NCBI GenBank assembly: GCA_035536185.1
Contig: DATLOM010000008.1
Span: forward strand, 62,001 to 126,000
Direction of reading: 5' to 3'
Source: GCA-2861595 sp035536185
GTDB taxonomy: Bacteria; Actinomycetota; Acidimicrobiia; Acidimicrobiales; GCA-2861595
Length of the DNA: 64,000 nt
Shown: piece after piece, positions 9,092 through 16,487 of the stretch
How positions within the stretch are numbered: position 1 is the first letter of the stretch
Layout of the letters: the number at the start of each line of letters is the position of its first letter
The notes under the pieces: model-generated
What the model was told of the DNA's origin: nothing
The model's input: the letters and a program-made list of their open reading frames with translations, nothing else
The model's database searches: none
Position numbers and translations under genes: made by a program

Positions 9092-9132
9092 CGGGAGCAG
9101 GCTGGTGGCCCCACCCCGAAGGGAGCCTTTCC

Positions 9133-9660
9133 TCAGGCCCTGAACGGCGGCCATCCGGGACGGAAGATGTTCCTGCCGTCGAGGCCGGCCACCAACCAGG
9201 TCCCGCCCGAGCGGCGCAGGGCGAGGCGGCGGAACACCTCGGGCGGGCCTGGCTTGGTCTCCAGGGCAGGAAGGCGCGGCTCGGCGAAGGTCACGATGGC
9301 CACGTCGGGGACCGGCGACTCGGTCCGGCGCACCTTCCAGGTTCGGGTGCTGAACTTGCCCCAGTACTCCCGCCACCGAAGGAGCCTCTCCTTGGCGAAG
9401 CGGTCCCACAACGGGTGGCTCGAGGGGTCAGCGGCAAGCCCCTGGGCGAGCATGTCCCAACCGGGCTGCGGGCCGATGAGCTCGGAGCCGATCTCGGCGT
9501 GGGAGAGGACCCAATGCTGGGCCAGCACGAGCCGCAGGTCACGCTCCATGAGCGGCCACGCCGCCCGCAGGTCCTTGCGGTCCATCACCGCGTCGACCCA
9601 GGCCACGGCGACGGCGACGGCGTCGTCCGGTGCAGCCTCGGCCTCAGATGACGAGGTCAC
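9133..9660 (-). CDS. Hypothetical protein
   Basis: About 175 residues; no family recognised. The open frame runs to 9906, but its upstream part is an arginine/threonine-rich shadow of the neighbouring gene, so GTG at 9660 is preferred. From there the protein looks real: an N-terminal helical, acidic stretch with AWVDAVMDRKDLRAAWPLM, many tryptophans, and a strand-rich C-terminal half ending DGRNIFRPGWPP. The shape, a helix pair then a beta sheet, resembles an NTF2-like fold, which is only a guess. It overlaps the upstream gene by 17 bases, implying co-transcription. Confidence 0.6.
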   Translation of the reverse strand: MTSSSEAEAAPDDAVAVAVAWVDAVMDRKDLRAAWPLMERDLRLVLAQHWVLSHAEIGSELIGPQPGWDMLAQGLAADPSSHPLWDRFAKERLLRWREYWGKFSTRTWKVRRTESPVPDVAIVTFAEPRLPALETKPGPPEVFRRLALRRSGGTWLVAGLDGRNIFRPGWPPFRA

Positions 9661-9964
9661 CCGGGCCCACCGGAGCGTCGTCGTCCCACATGTCCGAGTC
9701 GTCCTCGCCGTCACCGACGAGCCGGCCGTAGGTGGCCAGAAGGCTGAGAGAGAACTGGATGTCGTCCAGTAGCGAGGCACGGTCCTCGTCCGGCAATGAC
9801 GTCGCCTCCAGCAGCTCCGCCATCTCGTGGGCCTGCAGGTCCTCCATGCGGTAGGCCACGCCCACCAGGAAACGTTGAAGTGCCTGCTGTGTGGCCGTCT
9901 TGTCACCCGTGCTCATGGCGGCGGCGAACGCCTCCCACTCCTGTCGCGCCCATCGCGAGATCAC
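9644..9964 (-). CDS. Hypothetical small acidic protein
   Basis: About 106 residues, not recognised. It is helical in character (WARQEWEAFAAAM, then QALQRFLVGVAYRMEDLQAHEM) with an aspartate-rich C-terminal tail. The frame extends to 9985, but GTG at 9964 has AACGCT exactly six bases upstream and follows the local leaderless pattern. It overlaps the downstream hypothetical gene by 17 bases; the two probably form an operon of unknown role. Confidence 0.55.
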   Translation of the reverse strand: MISRWARQEWEAFAAAMSTGDKTATQQALQRFLVGVAYRMEDLQAHEMAELLEATSLPDEDRASLLDDIQFSLSLLATYGRLVGDGEDDSDMWDDDAPVGPGDLVI

Positions 9965-10031
9965 GGCCCCAGCGTTACACAACACGCTCAGCCCCGGCTC
10001 AACACGGGGGGAGCGTTCTCACAGTCAGAAC

Positions 10032-10049
10032 CTCGCACCAGAGTGCGAG
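10032..10049. repeat. Perfect 7-bp inverted repeat (hairpin)
   Basis: CTCGCAC and GTGCGAG flank a four-base loop, and two further A-T pairs form beyond one mismatch. It lies 31 bases after the metallophosphoesterase stop and upstream of the next minus-strand gene. It could be a terminator without a strong U-tract or an operator; the sequence does not decide. Confidence 0.4.
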
Positions 10050-10080
10050 TTTCTCACTGCCGGAACGGGAAGAGACGCGG

Positions 10081-11469
10081 CTAGGCCTGGAAGCGCAGCG
10101 TCTCGGCCGACTCGGCCGAGGAGTTCCACGCCAGCAGGCGGGCCGAGGAGGGCTGGCCGTCCTTGGCCGGGACGATGTGGACGAAGGTCGGCCTGATGGT
10201 GCGAAGGGTCTCCGCCGCCGGCGGCGCCAGGCACGACCACGTGCCGGTGTTGAGGTACTGGGGGGCGCCGGCCCCGAACTCGAGCGGCAGATGCTGGGCC
10301 GCGTGCGTGTGGGCGAAGACGTAGTAGGGCACGCCCACCCCCTCCGCCGTGAGCAGCTCGTGGATGCGTACGGCCGCCTTCTGGAGGTAGCTGACGTGGC
10401 GGCCCGTGGGTGACAGGGGCAGTCCCTTCCTCACGTGGCTGATGACGGCGGCCGCCGTACCGGCCATGCCCAGCGATCTGGTGGCGCCTCGCTTCGAAGC
10501 CATGTACCCGAGCGTGAGCAGCACCACCGCCGGCCCCGAGCGGCGGGTGTTGATCTTCACCGCCTCCTTCATCAGCAACGAGAACGGGCTCTCGGACGCG
10601 GACGACATCTCGTCGATGGCCAGCACGGTCTCGTGGCTGAGGTCCACCTCCTTGGCGTAGGGCTCCAGCAGGTTCGAGCGGTAGGCCTCCCGCCGGGCCG
10701 CCCACGCCGGACCCGAGATGGACCTGGCGTGGCGGGCCAGGTCCCCGAAGATCCCCACTTGCCGGCGCAGCGCCTCCAGCGCCGGACCGCGCTGGCGGCG
10801 AGCTGCCAGCGCGTAGTAGCGGAGCGGAGAGCTGGCGTGGTCGGGGCAGGGGTCGATGTCGTACAGCAGGCGCTCTACGGCCTCGAACAGGAACGTGCCG
10901 ATGGGCCGCTCGAGGGGCCCCGGCGGGGCGTCCGAGTACGGGTCGAGCACGGTGCTGAAGCAGTTGAAGCCGTCGTGCTGGCTGCCGTGCTCGGCGTAGA
11001 GCACGCCAGGAAGGTGGTAGATCCAGGGGAAGAAGCGGACCACACCGGCGCCGCTGCCGGCGTCAGCCAGGATCGAGCACAGGCGCTCCTGAAGGGCCGG
11101 GCGCATGAGCTCGGCATCGTGGTTGCCGACGACAATGTCGATCGGGAAGCCGGCGGCGAGAAAGCGGGCCAATCCCCGGAAGACCTCCGGGTGGTTGTCC
11201 ACCACCCGCTCGAGAGTGGCCATGGCGACCTGTTCGCTGGGAGCGCCACCCTCCTCGTTGGTGACCAGTTCGCAGCGCAGGAAGTCGAGGAAATCCCCCA
11301 GGATCACGAGCCGCCAGGAGCGGCCTTCAGGCTCGGCCCGCTGCACGAGAGTGTCCAGGAACCGGCAGAGCTCCGAGTCGTGGAAGAAGGTCTCGACACA
11401 GTGGAGAGCGCCGGGGCCGAGGTGCAGATCGCTGACCAGGACGATGTCCTCGGCACGATGATCGGTCAT
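10081..11469 (-). CDS. Calcineurin-like metallophosphoesterase
   Basis: 462 residues with all metallophosphoesterase motifs in order: SDLHLG near the N-terminus, GDFLDF, GNHD about 115, a GSQHD histidine near the middle and AHTHA in the C-terminal third. The two-metal site should be intact. A helical insertion of roughly 150 residues (about 180-335) sits between the GSQHD and AHTHA motifs, making it much longer than minimal family members. No signal peptide is obvious, so a cytoplasmic phosphodiesterase or phosphatase is likely. ATG at 11469 begins MTDHRAED; GTG at 11475 is the alternative. Substrate unknown. Confidence 0.85.
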   Translation of the reverse strand: MTDHRAEDIVLVSDLHLGPGALHCVETFFHDSELCRFLDTLVQRAEPEGRSWRLVILGDFLDFLRCELVTNEEGGAPSEQVAMATLERVVDNHPEVFRGLARFLAAGFPIDIVVGNHDAELMRPALQERLCSILADAGSGAGVVRFFPWIYHLPGVLYAEHGSQHDGFNCFSTVLDPYSDAPPGPLERPIGTFLFEAVERLLYDIDPCPDHASSPLRYYALAARRQRGPALEALRRQVGIFGDLARHARSISGPAWAARREAYRSNLLEPYAKEVDLSHETVLAIDEMSSASESPFSLLMKEAVKINTRRSGPAVVLLTLGYMASKRGATRSLGMAGTAAAVISHVRKGLPLSPTGRHVSYLQKAAVRIHELLTAEGVGVPYYVFAHTHAAQHLPLEFGAGAPQYLNTGTWSCLAPPAAETLRTIRPTFVHIVPAKDGQPSSARLLAWNSSAESAETLRFQA

Positions 11470-11658
11470 CGGCACGGGCCGGACCAGTGCCGCCGAAGTG
11501 CGCAGCCAGCCGGGTTCGGATGCGGGAGCACCAGCAAGGCTAACCCGTGGAGTGGTCCCCGAAGGCAGCAGGGGGCGGGACTAGGGGCGCCATTGCTCGG
11601 GTAGGAGGGTCCCTTGGCGCGAGGCCATGCCGGCAACACGCCTGGACAGGAGCATCCG

Positions 11659-12312
11659 ATGAAGAACTTGCAGAGGGCCGAAGACGCCTTGATGTCGAAG
11701 ATGGTGAAGGAGGGGTCGGCCAAGGGCGCCACCAGGTTCGGCAGGGCCGCCGACATGCTGAAGCGCCCACCCATGTGGGCGGTCATCGCCGGTGGGCTGG
11801 CCCTCCGGGGCGGGCCGAGCCGTCACGCCGCTGTGCGGGGAACGGTCTGCTACCTCGCCACCGCCCTGGCGCACCTCCCGATCAAGGCACTAGTGGGACG
11901 GGAGCACCCCAAGAGGTCGAGCAAGGTCGCCAAGATCGGGCCGATCACCTCCTCGTTCCCCTCCGGCCATACGGCCAGCCAGTAGGCCTTCTCGCTCGGC
12001 GCGGCCCAGGAGCTTCCGCTGCTCTTCCCGCCGTTGTACGCGGCTACCGCCGCCGGCGAGTGGTCATTGATCCGGGCCCGCAGCCACTACCCCTCCGACG
12101 TGGTCGCCGGCGGCGTCCTCGCCGTGGCGGTGGCGGCGGTGGCGTGGAAGCTGTGGCCGACACACCGCTCTTCGGCACGGGAGCAGGGCCAAAAGGCGCC
12201 GCAGGGCACGCAGCCGGGCACGGCGACAACCAACGGCCCCGGCGTGGTTCAGCAACCACAGGCCAGAGAGGCCCCGCCGGCGATCGTCAACCGGGTATCG
12301 AGCGGGACCTGA
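11659..12312 (+). pseudogene. PAP2 phosphatase with in-frame amber codon
   Basis: The conceptual protein has the PAP2 signature: K-x6-R in KALVGREHPKR, then FPSGHTAS, then R-x-R-SHYPSD. A TAG at 11983-11985 follows SGHTASQ, and the same frame continues with AFSLGAAQE through the third motif to 12310. Without readthrough the product would be 108 residues and lack the last catalytic motif. The start is ATG 11659, preceded by AGGAG at a good distance. The TAG is one substitution from a serine, leucine or tryptophan codon. Recent nonsense mutation, readthrough or a base-call error are all possible. PAP2 enzymes dephosphorylate lipid phosphates at the membrane. Confidence 0.8.
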
Positions 12313-12340
12313 CGCCGTGTCTTGGCAAAGGATGGTTGAG

Positions 12341-12751
12341 ATGACAAGGAAGCCCTACACCGCCCACTACCGCTTCGAGGACGGCGACTGGATCGTCGAG
12401 GTGGACGAGATCCCCCAGGTGCACACCTTCGCCACGAGCCTTGCCAAGGCGCAGGCACACATCCGCGAAGCCTTGGCCCTGTGGCTGCAGGTCGAGGACA
12501 CCACGTCCCTCAGTCTCGATGAGCGTTACGAAGGGCTCCCGGAGAACCTGCTGGACGTCGTGGCCCAAGCGAATGCGGCTCGTGCTCAGGCGAGCGAGCT
12601 TTCAGACCGCGCTCAGCAGCTGACCGCCTCGCCCGCCCGGAGCCTCATCGTCGACCTCGGCATGAGCGGCCGCGGCGCTGCTCGGCTGCTCGGTGTCTCC
12701 CACCAACGGGTCCACCAGCTCGTCCATCAGGACCAGGCCAGATCCGCATAG
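12341..12751 (+). CDS. HicB-like antitoxin/regulator with C-terminal HTH
   Basis: About 136 residues. The N-terminal half has the partial RNase-H-like HicB pattern: Y-x-F-E-D-G-x-W-x-V-x-V-D-E-I, then a threonine and helix AKAQAHIREAL. The C-terminal part, GMSGRGAARLLGVSHQRVHQLV, is a classical helix-turn-helix. Such proteins are usually antitoxins to HicA RNases, but no HicA-sized gene is adjacent, so this is an orphan or stand-alone regulator. The frame also starts at GTG 12317, but ATG 12341 begins the conserved strand. The tRNA-Val gene lies just downstream on the other strand. Confidence 0.7.
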   Translation: MTRKPYTAHYRFEDGDWIVEVDEIPQVHTFATSLAKAQAHIREALALWLQVEDTTSLSLDERYEGLPENLLDVVAQANAARAQASELSDRAQQLTASPARSLIVDLGMSGRGAARLLGVSHQRVHQLVHQDQARSA

Positions 12752-12781
12752 CCACCGAACCCGCGATTCCTGTCTTAACCG

Positions 12782-12855
12782 TGGGCGTAACAGGACTCGA
12801 ACCTGTGACCTCAGCCGTGTGAAGGCTGCGCTCTAACCAACTGAGCCATACGCCC
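12782..12855 (-). tRNA. tRNA-Val (anticodon CAC)
   Basis: Read on the minus strand, the acceptor stem GGGCGTA pairs with TACGCCC. A D-arm with GCTC/GAGC, an anticodon stem CAGCC/GGCTG with a seven-base loop giving CAC, and a T-arm with TTCGAGT are complete. The discriminator is A and CCA is not encoded. The 5' 24 bases overlap the end of the acetoacetate-decarboxylase-like reading frame on the same strand. Confidence 0.95.
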
Positions 12856-13591
12856 GAAGCTCGGTCATGGTAGCGGTCGCCGCCGCCGGCTCCGGGCCCG
12901 GCCCGAGATGAGGGACCCTCAGGGGGATGCTGGAGAGGAGGCCGGCGGGGCGGCGGGGAGGGTGGGCCACCATGCTCAGGCCGGTCGATACCGCGCCGAG
13001 ATGGCGCCCCGCAAGGGCCGCCAGCCGATCGGTGGCCGGCACCTGCAGCTCGACGACGGCCAGCCGCAGTCGTGCTCTCAGGCGCCGGGGGATCACCAGA
13101 GGCCCCGACGGACCGGTCTGCAGCGACCGCAGGGGGGCCATGAGCGGCAGCCGGGGGCCCTTCGGCCGTCCCCGCAGCACGAGAGCCCTGTCCTCCCACA
13201 CCAGCGAACGCTCCTCACCCTCGCCGGACCAGGACATGGAGGCCAGATCCGCCGGCAGGTCCCAGCGCTGCCGGCAGAGCTCGCGAGCCGGTGCCGAGGT
13301 GACAGCCATGCTCGTGACGCACAGCCCGCTGCGCAGGCCCAGGCGGGCCGGCTCGGCCACCGAGAGCTCAAGGTAGGGACCGACCGGTGAGGTCTCGTAC
13401 CGCGCACCGATAACCACGACCGGGCCCGGCAGGGACGACAGCACCGAGGGCAGGCCGCTGGGCCAACCGTCCCCCCGGCGGGCGAAACCGACCACACACT
13501 CGCCGGTCAGTCGCCACAGGTCGTCCACCGGGGCCCACGCTAGGGCGCTGCCTGCCACCTCTCGAAGAGATCCGATGCCCGGCCGAGCCAC
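12833..13591 (-). CDS. Acetoacetate decarboxylase-like family protein
   Basis: 252 residues. The segment Y-E-T-SPVGPYLEL followed by GLRSGLCVTSMAV and W-DLPADLA matches the acetoacetate-decarboxylase-like beta-barrel family common in actinobacteria. The diagnostic Schiff-base lysine of true acetoacetate decarboxylase is not evident, so it may be a non-decarboxylating member. The start is GTG; an exact start is uncertain because there is no clear Shine-Dalgarno. The stop codon lies inside tRNA-Val: the last eight or so residues are encoded by tRNA sequence, so the true functional C-terminus may be earlier. Confidence 0.65.
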   Translation of the reverse strand: MARPGIGSLREVAGSALAWAPVDDLWRLTGECVVGFARRGDGWPSGLPSVLSSLPGPVVVIGARYETSPVGPYLELSVAEPARLGLRSGLCVTSMAVTSAPARELCRQRWDLPADLASMSWSGEGEERSLVWEDRALVLRGRPKGPRLPLMAPLRSLQTGPSGPLVIPRRLRARLRLAVVELQVPATDRLAALAGRHLGAVSTGLSMVAHPPRRPAGLLSSIPLRVPHLGPGPEPAAATATMTELRAYGSVG

Positions 13592-13680
13592 CCGGGCCGA
13601 GCGGCGACAGGATCCCGCGACCGTCGGGCTGCGCTATTGGCAGATTGCAGCCGCCGCACCCTCGGATGTTCACTAAGGCA

Positions 13681-14694
13681 ATGCGCATCGCCGTGATCGC
13701 TCCGCCCTGGACCCCCGTGCCCCCGACCCGCTATGGCGGGACAGAGCTCGTGGTGGACATGCTCGCCACTGGATTTCAGGACGCCGGCCACGAGGTCCTG
13801 CTCTACACCACAGGTGACTCCACCTGCCCCGTGCCCAAGGCTTGGGTGCTGCCGACTGCGCCCGAGCCGATCGGCTCCTCGGTCGCCGAGCTCCGCCACG
13901 TGATGAATGCCTACGACCTGGCCAAGGACTTCGACATCGTCCATGACCACACCGTGATGGGACCGGTCTTCTCAGAGCGCTTCGAGGGCCTCAAGGTCGT
14001 CACCACCATGCACGGCCCCTTCGTGGAGGAGCTGGCCGACATCTACCGCCGTATCGCCGTGACCATCCCGGTCATCGGGATCTCCGAGGCGCAGCGCAAG
14101 CCCGTGCCCGACATCCCGATCAGGCGGGTCATCCACCATGGCGTACCGGTCAGCGCCTTTCCCTACGGCGACGGCAAGGGCGGGTACTGCCTGTTCCTCG
14201 GGCGGATGTCGGCGGACAAGGGCGCCCATCGCGCCACCGAAGCGGCCTACAAGGCGGGCGCTCCGCTCATCATCGCGGCCAAGATGCGCGAGCAGCCCGA
14301 GATCGACTACTTCGAGGCCAACGTCAAGCCCTACCTGAACGAGGACATCCGCTACGTCGGAGAGGTTTCCCACGAGGAGAAGCTGGAGCTTCTGGCCAAC
14401 GCAAGGTGCCTGTTGTTCCCGATCCGCTGGAACGAGCCGTTCGGCATGGTGATGGTGGAAGCGCTGGCCTGCGGGACACCGGTCATCGCCTTCCCCGAAG
14501 GTGCCGCTCCCGAGGTCATCGAGGAGGGCGTCACGGGGTTCCTCTGTGACAACGTCGACGATATGGCCGCCACCATCTCCCGCCTCGACAGCATCGACCG
14601 GGCCGACTGCCGGGCCGCCGTCGAGGGCTACTTCTCGGCCAGAAGGATGGTCGAGGAGCACCTGGAGCTGTTCGAAGAGATCATCCAGAGCTGA
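13681..14694 (+). CDS. GT4-family glycosyltransferase
   Basis: 337 residues with a GT-B fold. The N-terminal half has MRIAVIAPPW, P-P-x-x-YGGTE and DIVHDHT. The C-terminal half has LFLGRMSADKG, the donor-site run FPIRWNEPFGMVMVEALACGTPVIA and EVIEEGVTGFL. This is a retaining glycosyltransferase of the GT4 type that takes nucleotide sugars; donor and acceptor cannot be read from sequence. The open frame starts at 13645, but ATG 13681 begins the conserved first strand. A CsbD gene follows after 43 bases. Confidence 0.9.
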   Translation: MRIAVIAPPWTPVPPTRYGGTELVVDMLATGFQDAGHEVLLYTTGDSTCPVPKAWVLPTAPEPIGSSVAELRHVMNAYDLAKDFDIVHDHTVMGPVFSERFEGLKVVTTMHGPFVEELADIYRRIAVTIPVIGISEAQRKPVPDIPIRRVIHHGVPVSAFPYGDGKGGYCLFLGRMSADKGAHRATEAAYKAGAPLIIAAKMREQPEIDYFEANVKPYLNEDIRYVGEVSHEEKLELLANARCLLFPIRWNEPFGMVMVEALACGTPVIAFPEGAAPEVIEEGVTGFLCDNVDDMAATISRLDSIDRADCRAAVEGYFSARRMVEEHLELFEEIIQS

Positions 14695-14737
14695 TCGGCG
14701 GTTTCGGGGGCGGGCGCCGCCGGGTACGCCTCTCACT

Positions 14738-14905
14738 ATGAGCAACTTCGACGACATCAAGGGCAGGGCCAAGGAAGCAGCCGGGGACCTCACCGACGAC
14801 GAGGATCTCCAGCGCGAGGGCAAGGTCGACCAGGCCACCGGCACGGTGAAGGACAAGGTCGGCGACGTGGCCGACAAGGTCAAGGACGTCATCAACAGGG
14901 ATTAG
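14738..14905 (+). CDS. CsbD-family stress-response protein
   Basis: 55 residues, short, charged and helical: FDDIKGRAKEAAGDLTDDE, then repeated KVDQATGTVKDKVGD and ADKVKDVIN segments. This is the standard CsbD pattern, a small general-stress protein of unknown mechanism. ATG 14738 begins the conserved core. Its TAG overlaps the stop of the convergent MscS gene by three bases. The stress theme fits the neighbouring mechanosensitive channel and sigma factor. Confidence 0.88.
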   Translation: MSNFDDIKGRAKEAAGDLTDDEDLQREGKVDQATGTVKDKVGDVADKVKDVINRD

Positions 14906-15909
14906 AGGCCCGAGCTCTCGTCCACCTCTGCCGGTGCTGCGCCTTCCGGGGGCAGCGCCGGCGGGGGCGGCGAGCCGGCATCGCTGGACGTGCTGACCAC
15001 GACCGTCTGGCCAGGACCCCGCACTCCCTCTCTGCGCAGCCGGTCGGTGATCCGGCCTCGGAGCTCCCGTGCCACCGCGTACTGCTGACGCGGGGCGGTC
15101 TTGACCACCAGGCGGATGGTCACTCCGTCCGCACCCATGGCTTGGACACCCCACACCTCGGGCGGTTCCAGGACGAACTCCCGCCAGGTCTCCTCCTCGG
15201 AGAAGGCCGCGGCGACCTCTTTCAGCGATCGGGTGACCAAAGCCACGTCGTTGTCGTAGGCGACCAGGACGTCGATCAGGGCCCTCGACCACTCCATCGA
15301 GCTGTTGCCCACCTGCTTGATCTCGCTGTTGGGAATGAACCAGACCGTGCCGTCGGTGGACCGCAGCCGGGTCACCCTCAGGGTCAGGTCTTCCACGGTG
15401 CCCGTGACCTCGCCCAGGTTGATCACGTCACCGACCCCGTACTGGTCCTCCAGCAGGATGAACAGGCCGGACAGGAAGTCCTTCACCAGGCTCTGGGCCC
15501 CGAAGCCGATGGCGACTCCGGCGATGCCGGCTCCCGCCAGCAGCGGCGCCAGGTTGACGCCGATCTCGCCCAGGACGAGCAACGCCACCACCACGGCGAT
15601 GGCCACCCGCGCCATGCCGGCCAGGACATTGCCCACCGTGCCCATCCGCTGCTCGGCCCGCAGCGATCCACTGCGGACAGGCGAGCGGGAATGAAGCGTC
15701 TTTACGAACCGGCGGGCCGTCCGCGCCGCCAGGCGCCCGATGACAAGCCCAGCCAATATCAGTAGAAACACCCGAAAGGGACGAACGAGAACGACCTCTC
15801 CGGTGCTGGCCCCGAAGTCGCTCAAGCCGAGCTTGCGCAGCAGGTCGTAGAGATACCCGTGCTCGTTCACCGGGCCAGCCTCGCGCGCCGCACGAGCATG
15901 CTTTGGCAC
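14902..15909 (-). CDS. MscS-family mechanosensitive ion channel
   Basis: 335 residues. An N-terminal membrane helix (about 40-60) and a second (about 95-115) precede the pore-lining helix LAPLLAGAGIAGVAIGFGAQSLVKDFLSG-like region. The beta domain follows with DVINLGEVTGTVEDLTLRVTRLRS and FIPNSEI, both strong MscS signatures, and the tail is proline-rich. It should open under membrane tension and release solutes during hypo-osmotic shock. The start is GTG at 15909. It is divergent from the ECF sigma gene with an 86-base intergenic region. Confidence 0.92.
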   Translation of the reverse strand: MPKHARAAREAGPVNEHGYLYDLLRKLGLSDFGASTGEVVLVRPFRVFLLILAGLVIGRLAARTARRFVKTLHSRSPVRSGSLRAEQRMGTVGNVLAGMARVAIAVVVALLVLGEIGVNLAPLLAGAGIAGVAIGFGAQSLVKDFLSGLFILLEDQYGVGDVINLGEVTGTVEDLTLRVTRLRSTDGTVWFIPNSEIKQVGNSSMEWSRALIDVLVAYDNDVALVTRSLKEVAAAFSEEETWREFVLEPPEVWGVQAMGADGVTIRLVVKTAPRQQYAVARELRGRITDRLRREGVRGPGQTVVVSTSSDAGSPPPPALPPEGAAPAEVDESSGL

Positions 15910-15957
15910 GGTACCGTTGGCGCGGTGAGTGGTGAGGTTGGGGAGCGGTTGAATATT

Positions 15958-15979
15958 CGACCGCTTTCGGTCGTCTTTT
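15958..15979 (+). terminator. Hairpin plus T-tract ahead of the ECF sigma gene
   Basis: CGACCG, a CTTT loop and CGGTCG form a perfect six-base stem followed by TCTTTT. The hairpin ends 22 bases before the sigma-factor start on the same strand. A terminator inside the leader could act as an attenuator, or it could stop transcription entering from the left. Confidence 0.4.
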
Positions 15980-15995
15980 CTGGGGTAGGAGCGTC

Positions 15996-16487
15996 TTGGA
16001 CGCCCTGACCTCTTTCGAGGACTTCCACAGACAGAGAGCCAAGCATGCCCTTCACTACGCCCGCGCCATCCTTGGTTCAGATGCCGCCGAGGACGTCTGC
16101 CAGGAGGCCTGGTTCAAGGCGTGGCGGGCTTGGGGATCGGCTGATCCGGCCAAGCTCGACCCGTGGCTCATCGCCATCGTGCGCAACTGCTGCTTCGAGC
16201 GCCTCCGGGCGACCCGCCCCGTCTCCACTCTCGACGAGCACGATCTCGCGCCCGTCCCGCCGGCCGACGAGGTCGTGGTCGCCGCCCTCGAGCTGGCGGC
16301 CGCCTGGGTCCTGCTGCAGCGTCTCGCACCCCCCCTGCGAGAGGTGCTGTGGCTGCGCGAGGTCATGGACCTGTCGTACGAGGAGATCGCCAACGTCCAG
16401 CAGGTCCCCAAGGGGACGGTGATGTCTCGCCTCCATACCGCCCGTAAGAAGGCGGTCCGCCTGCTGGGTGAACGGAACGCACCGTGA
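15996..16487 (+). CDS. ECF-type RNA polymerase sigma factor
   Basis: 163 residues. Sigma region 2 is at about 8-70 (ARAILGSDAAEDVCQEAWFKAWRAW) and region 4 at about 105-157 (PLREVLWLREVMDLSYEEIANVQ then VPKGTVMSRLHTARKKA). It should direct RNA polymerase to promoters controlled by the downstream anti-sigma factor. The start is TTG with AGGAG four bases upstream. Its stop overlaps the anti-sigma gene as GTGA, the tight coupling usual for sigma/anti-sigma pairs. ECF factors often autoregulate, but no promoter duplicate is evident here. Confidence 0.92.
   Translation: MDALTSFEDFHRQRAKHALHYARAILGSDAAEDVCQEAWFKAWRAWGSADPAKLDPWLIAIVRNCCFERLRATRPVSTLDEHDLAPVPPADEVVVAALELAAAWVLLQRLAPPLREVLWLREVMDLSYEEIANVQQVPKGTVMSRLHTARKKAVRLLGERNAP

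Noticed and set aside
12317..12751. Complete HicAB toxin-antitoxin module
   Set aside because: No HicA-sized gene with a GSH...H motif is present on either side of the HicB-like gene.
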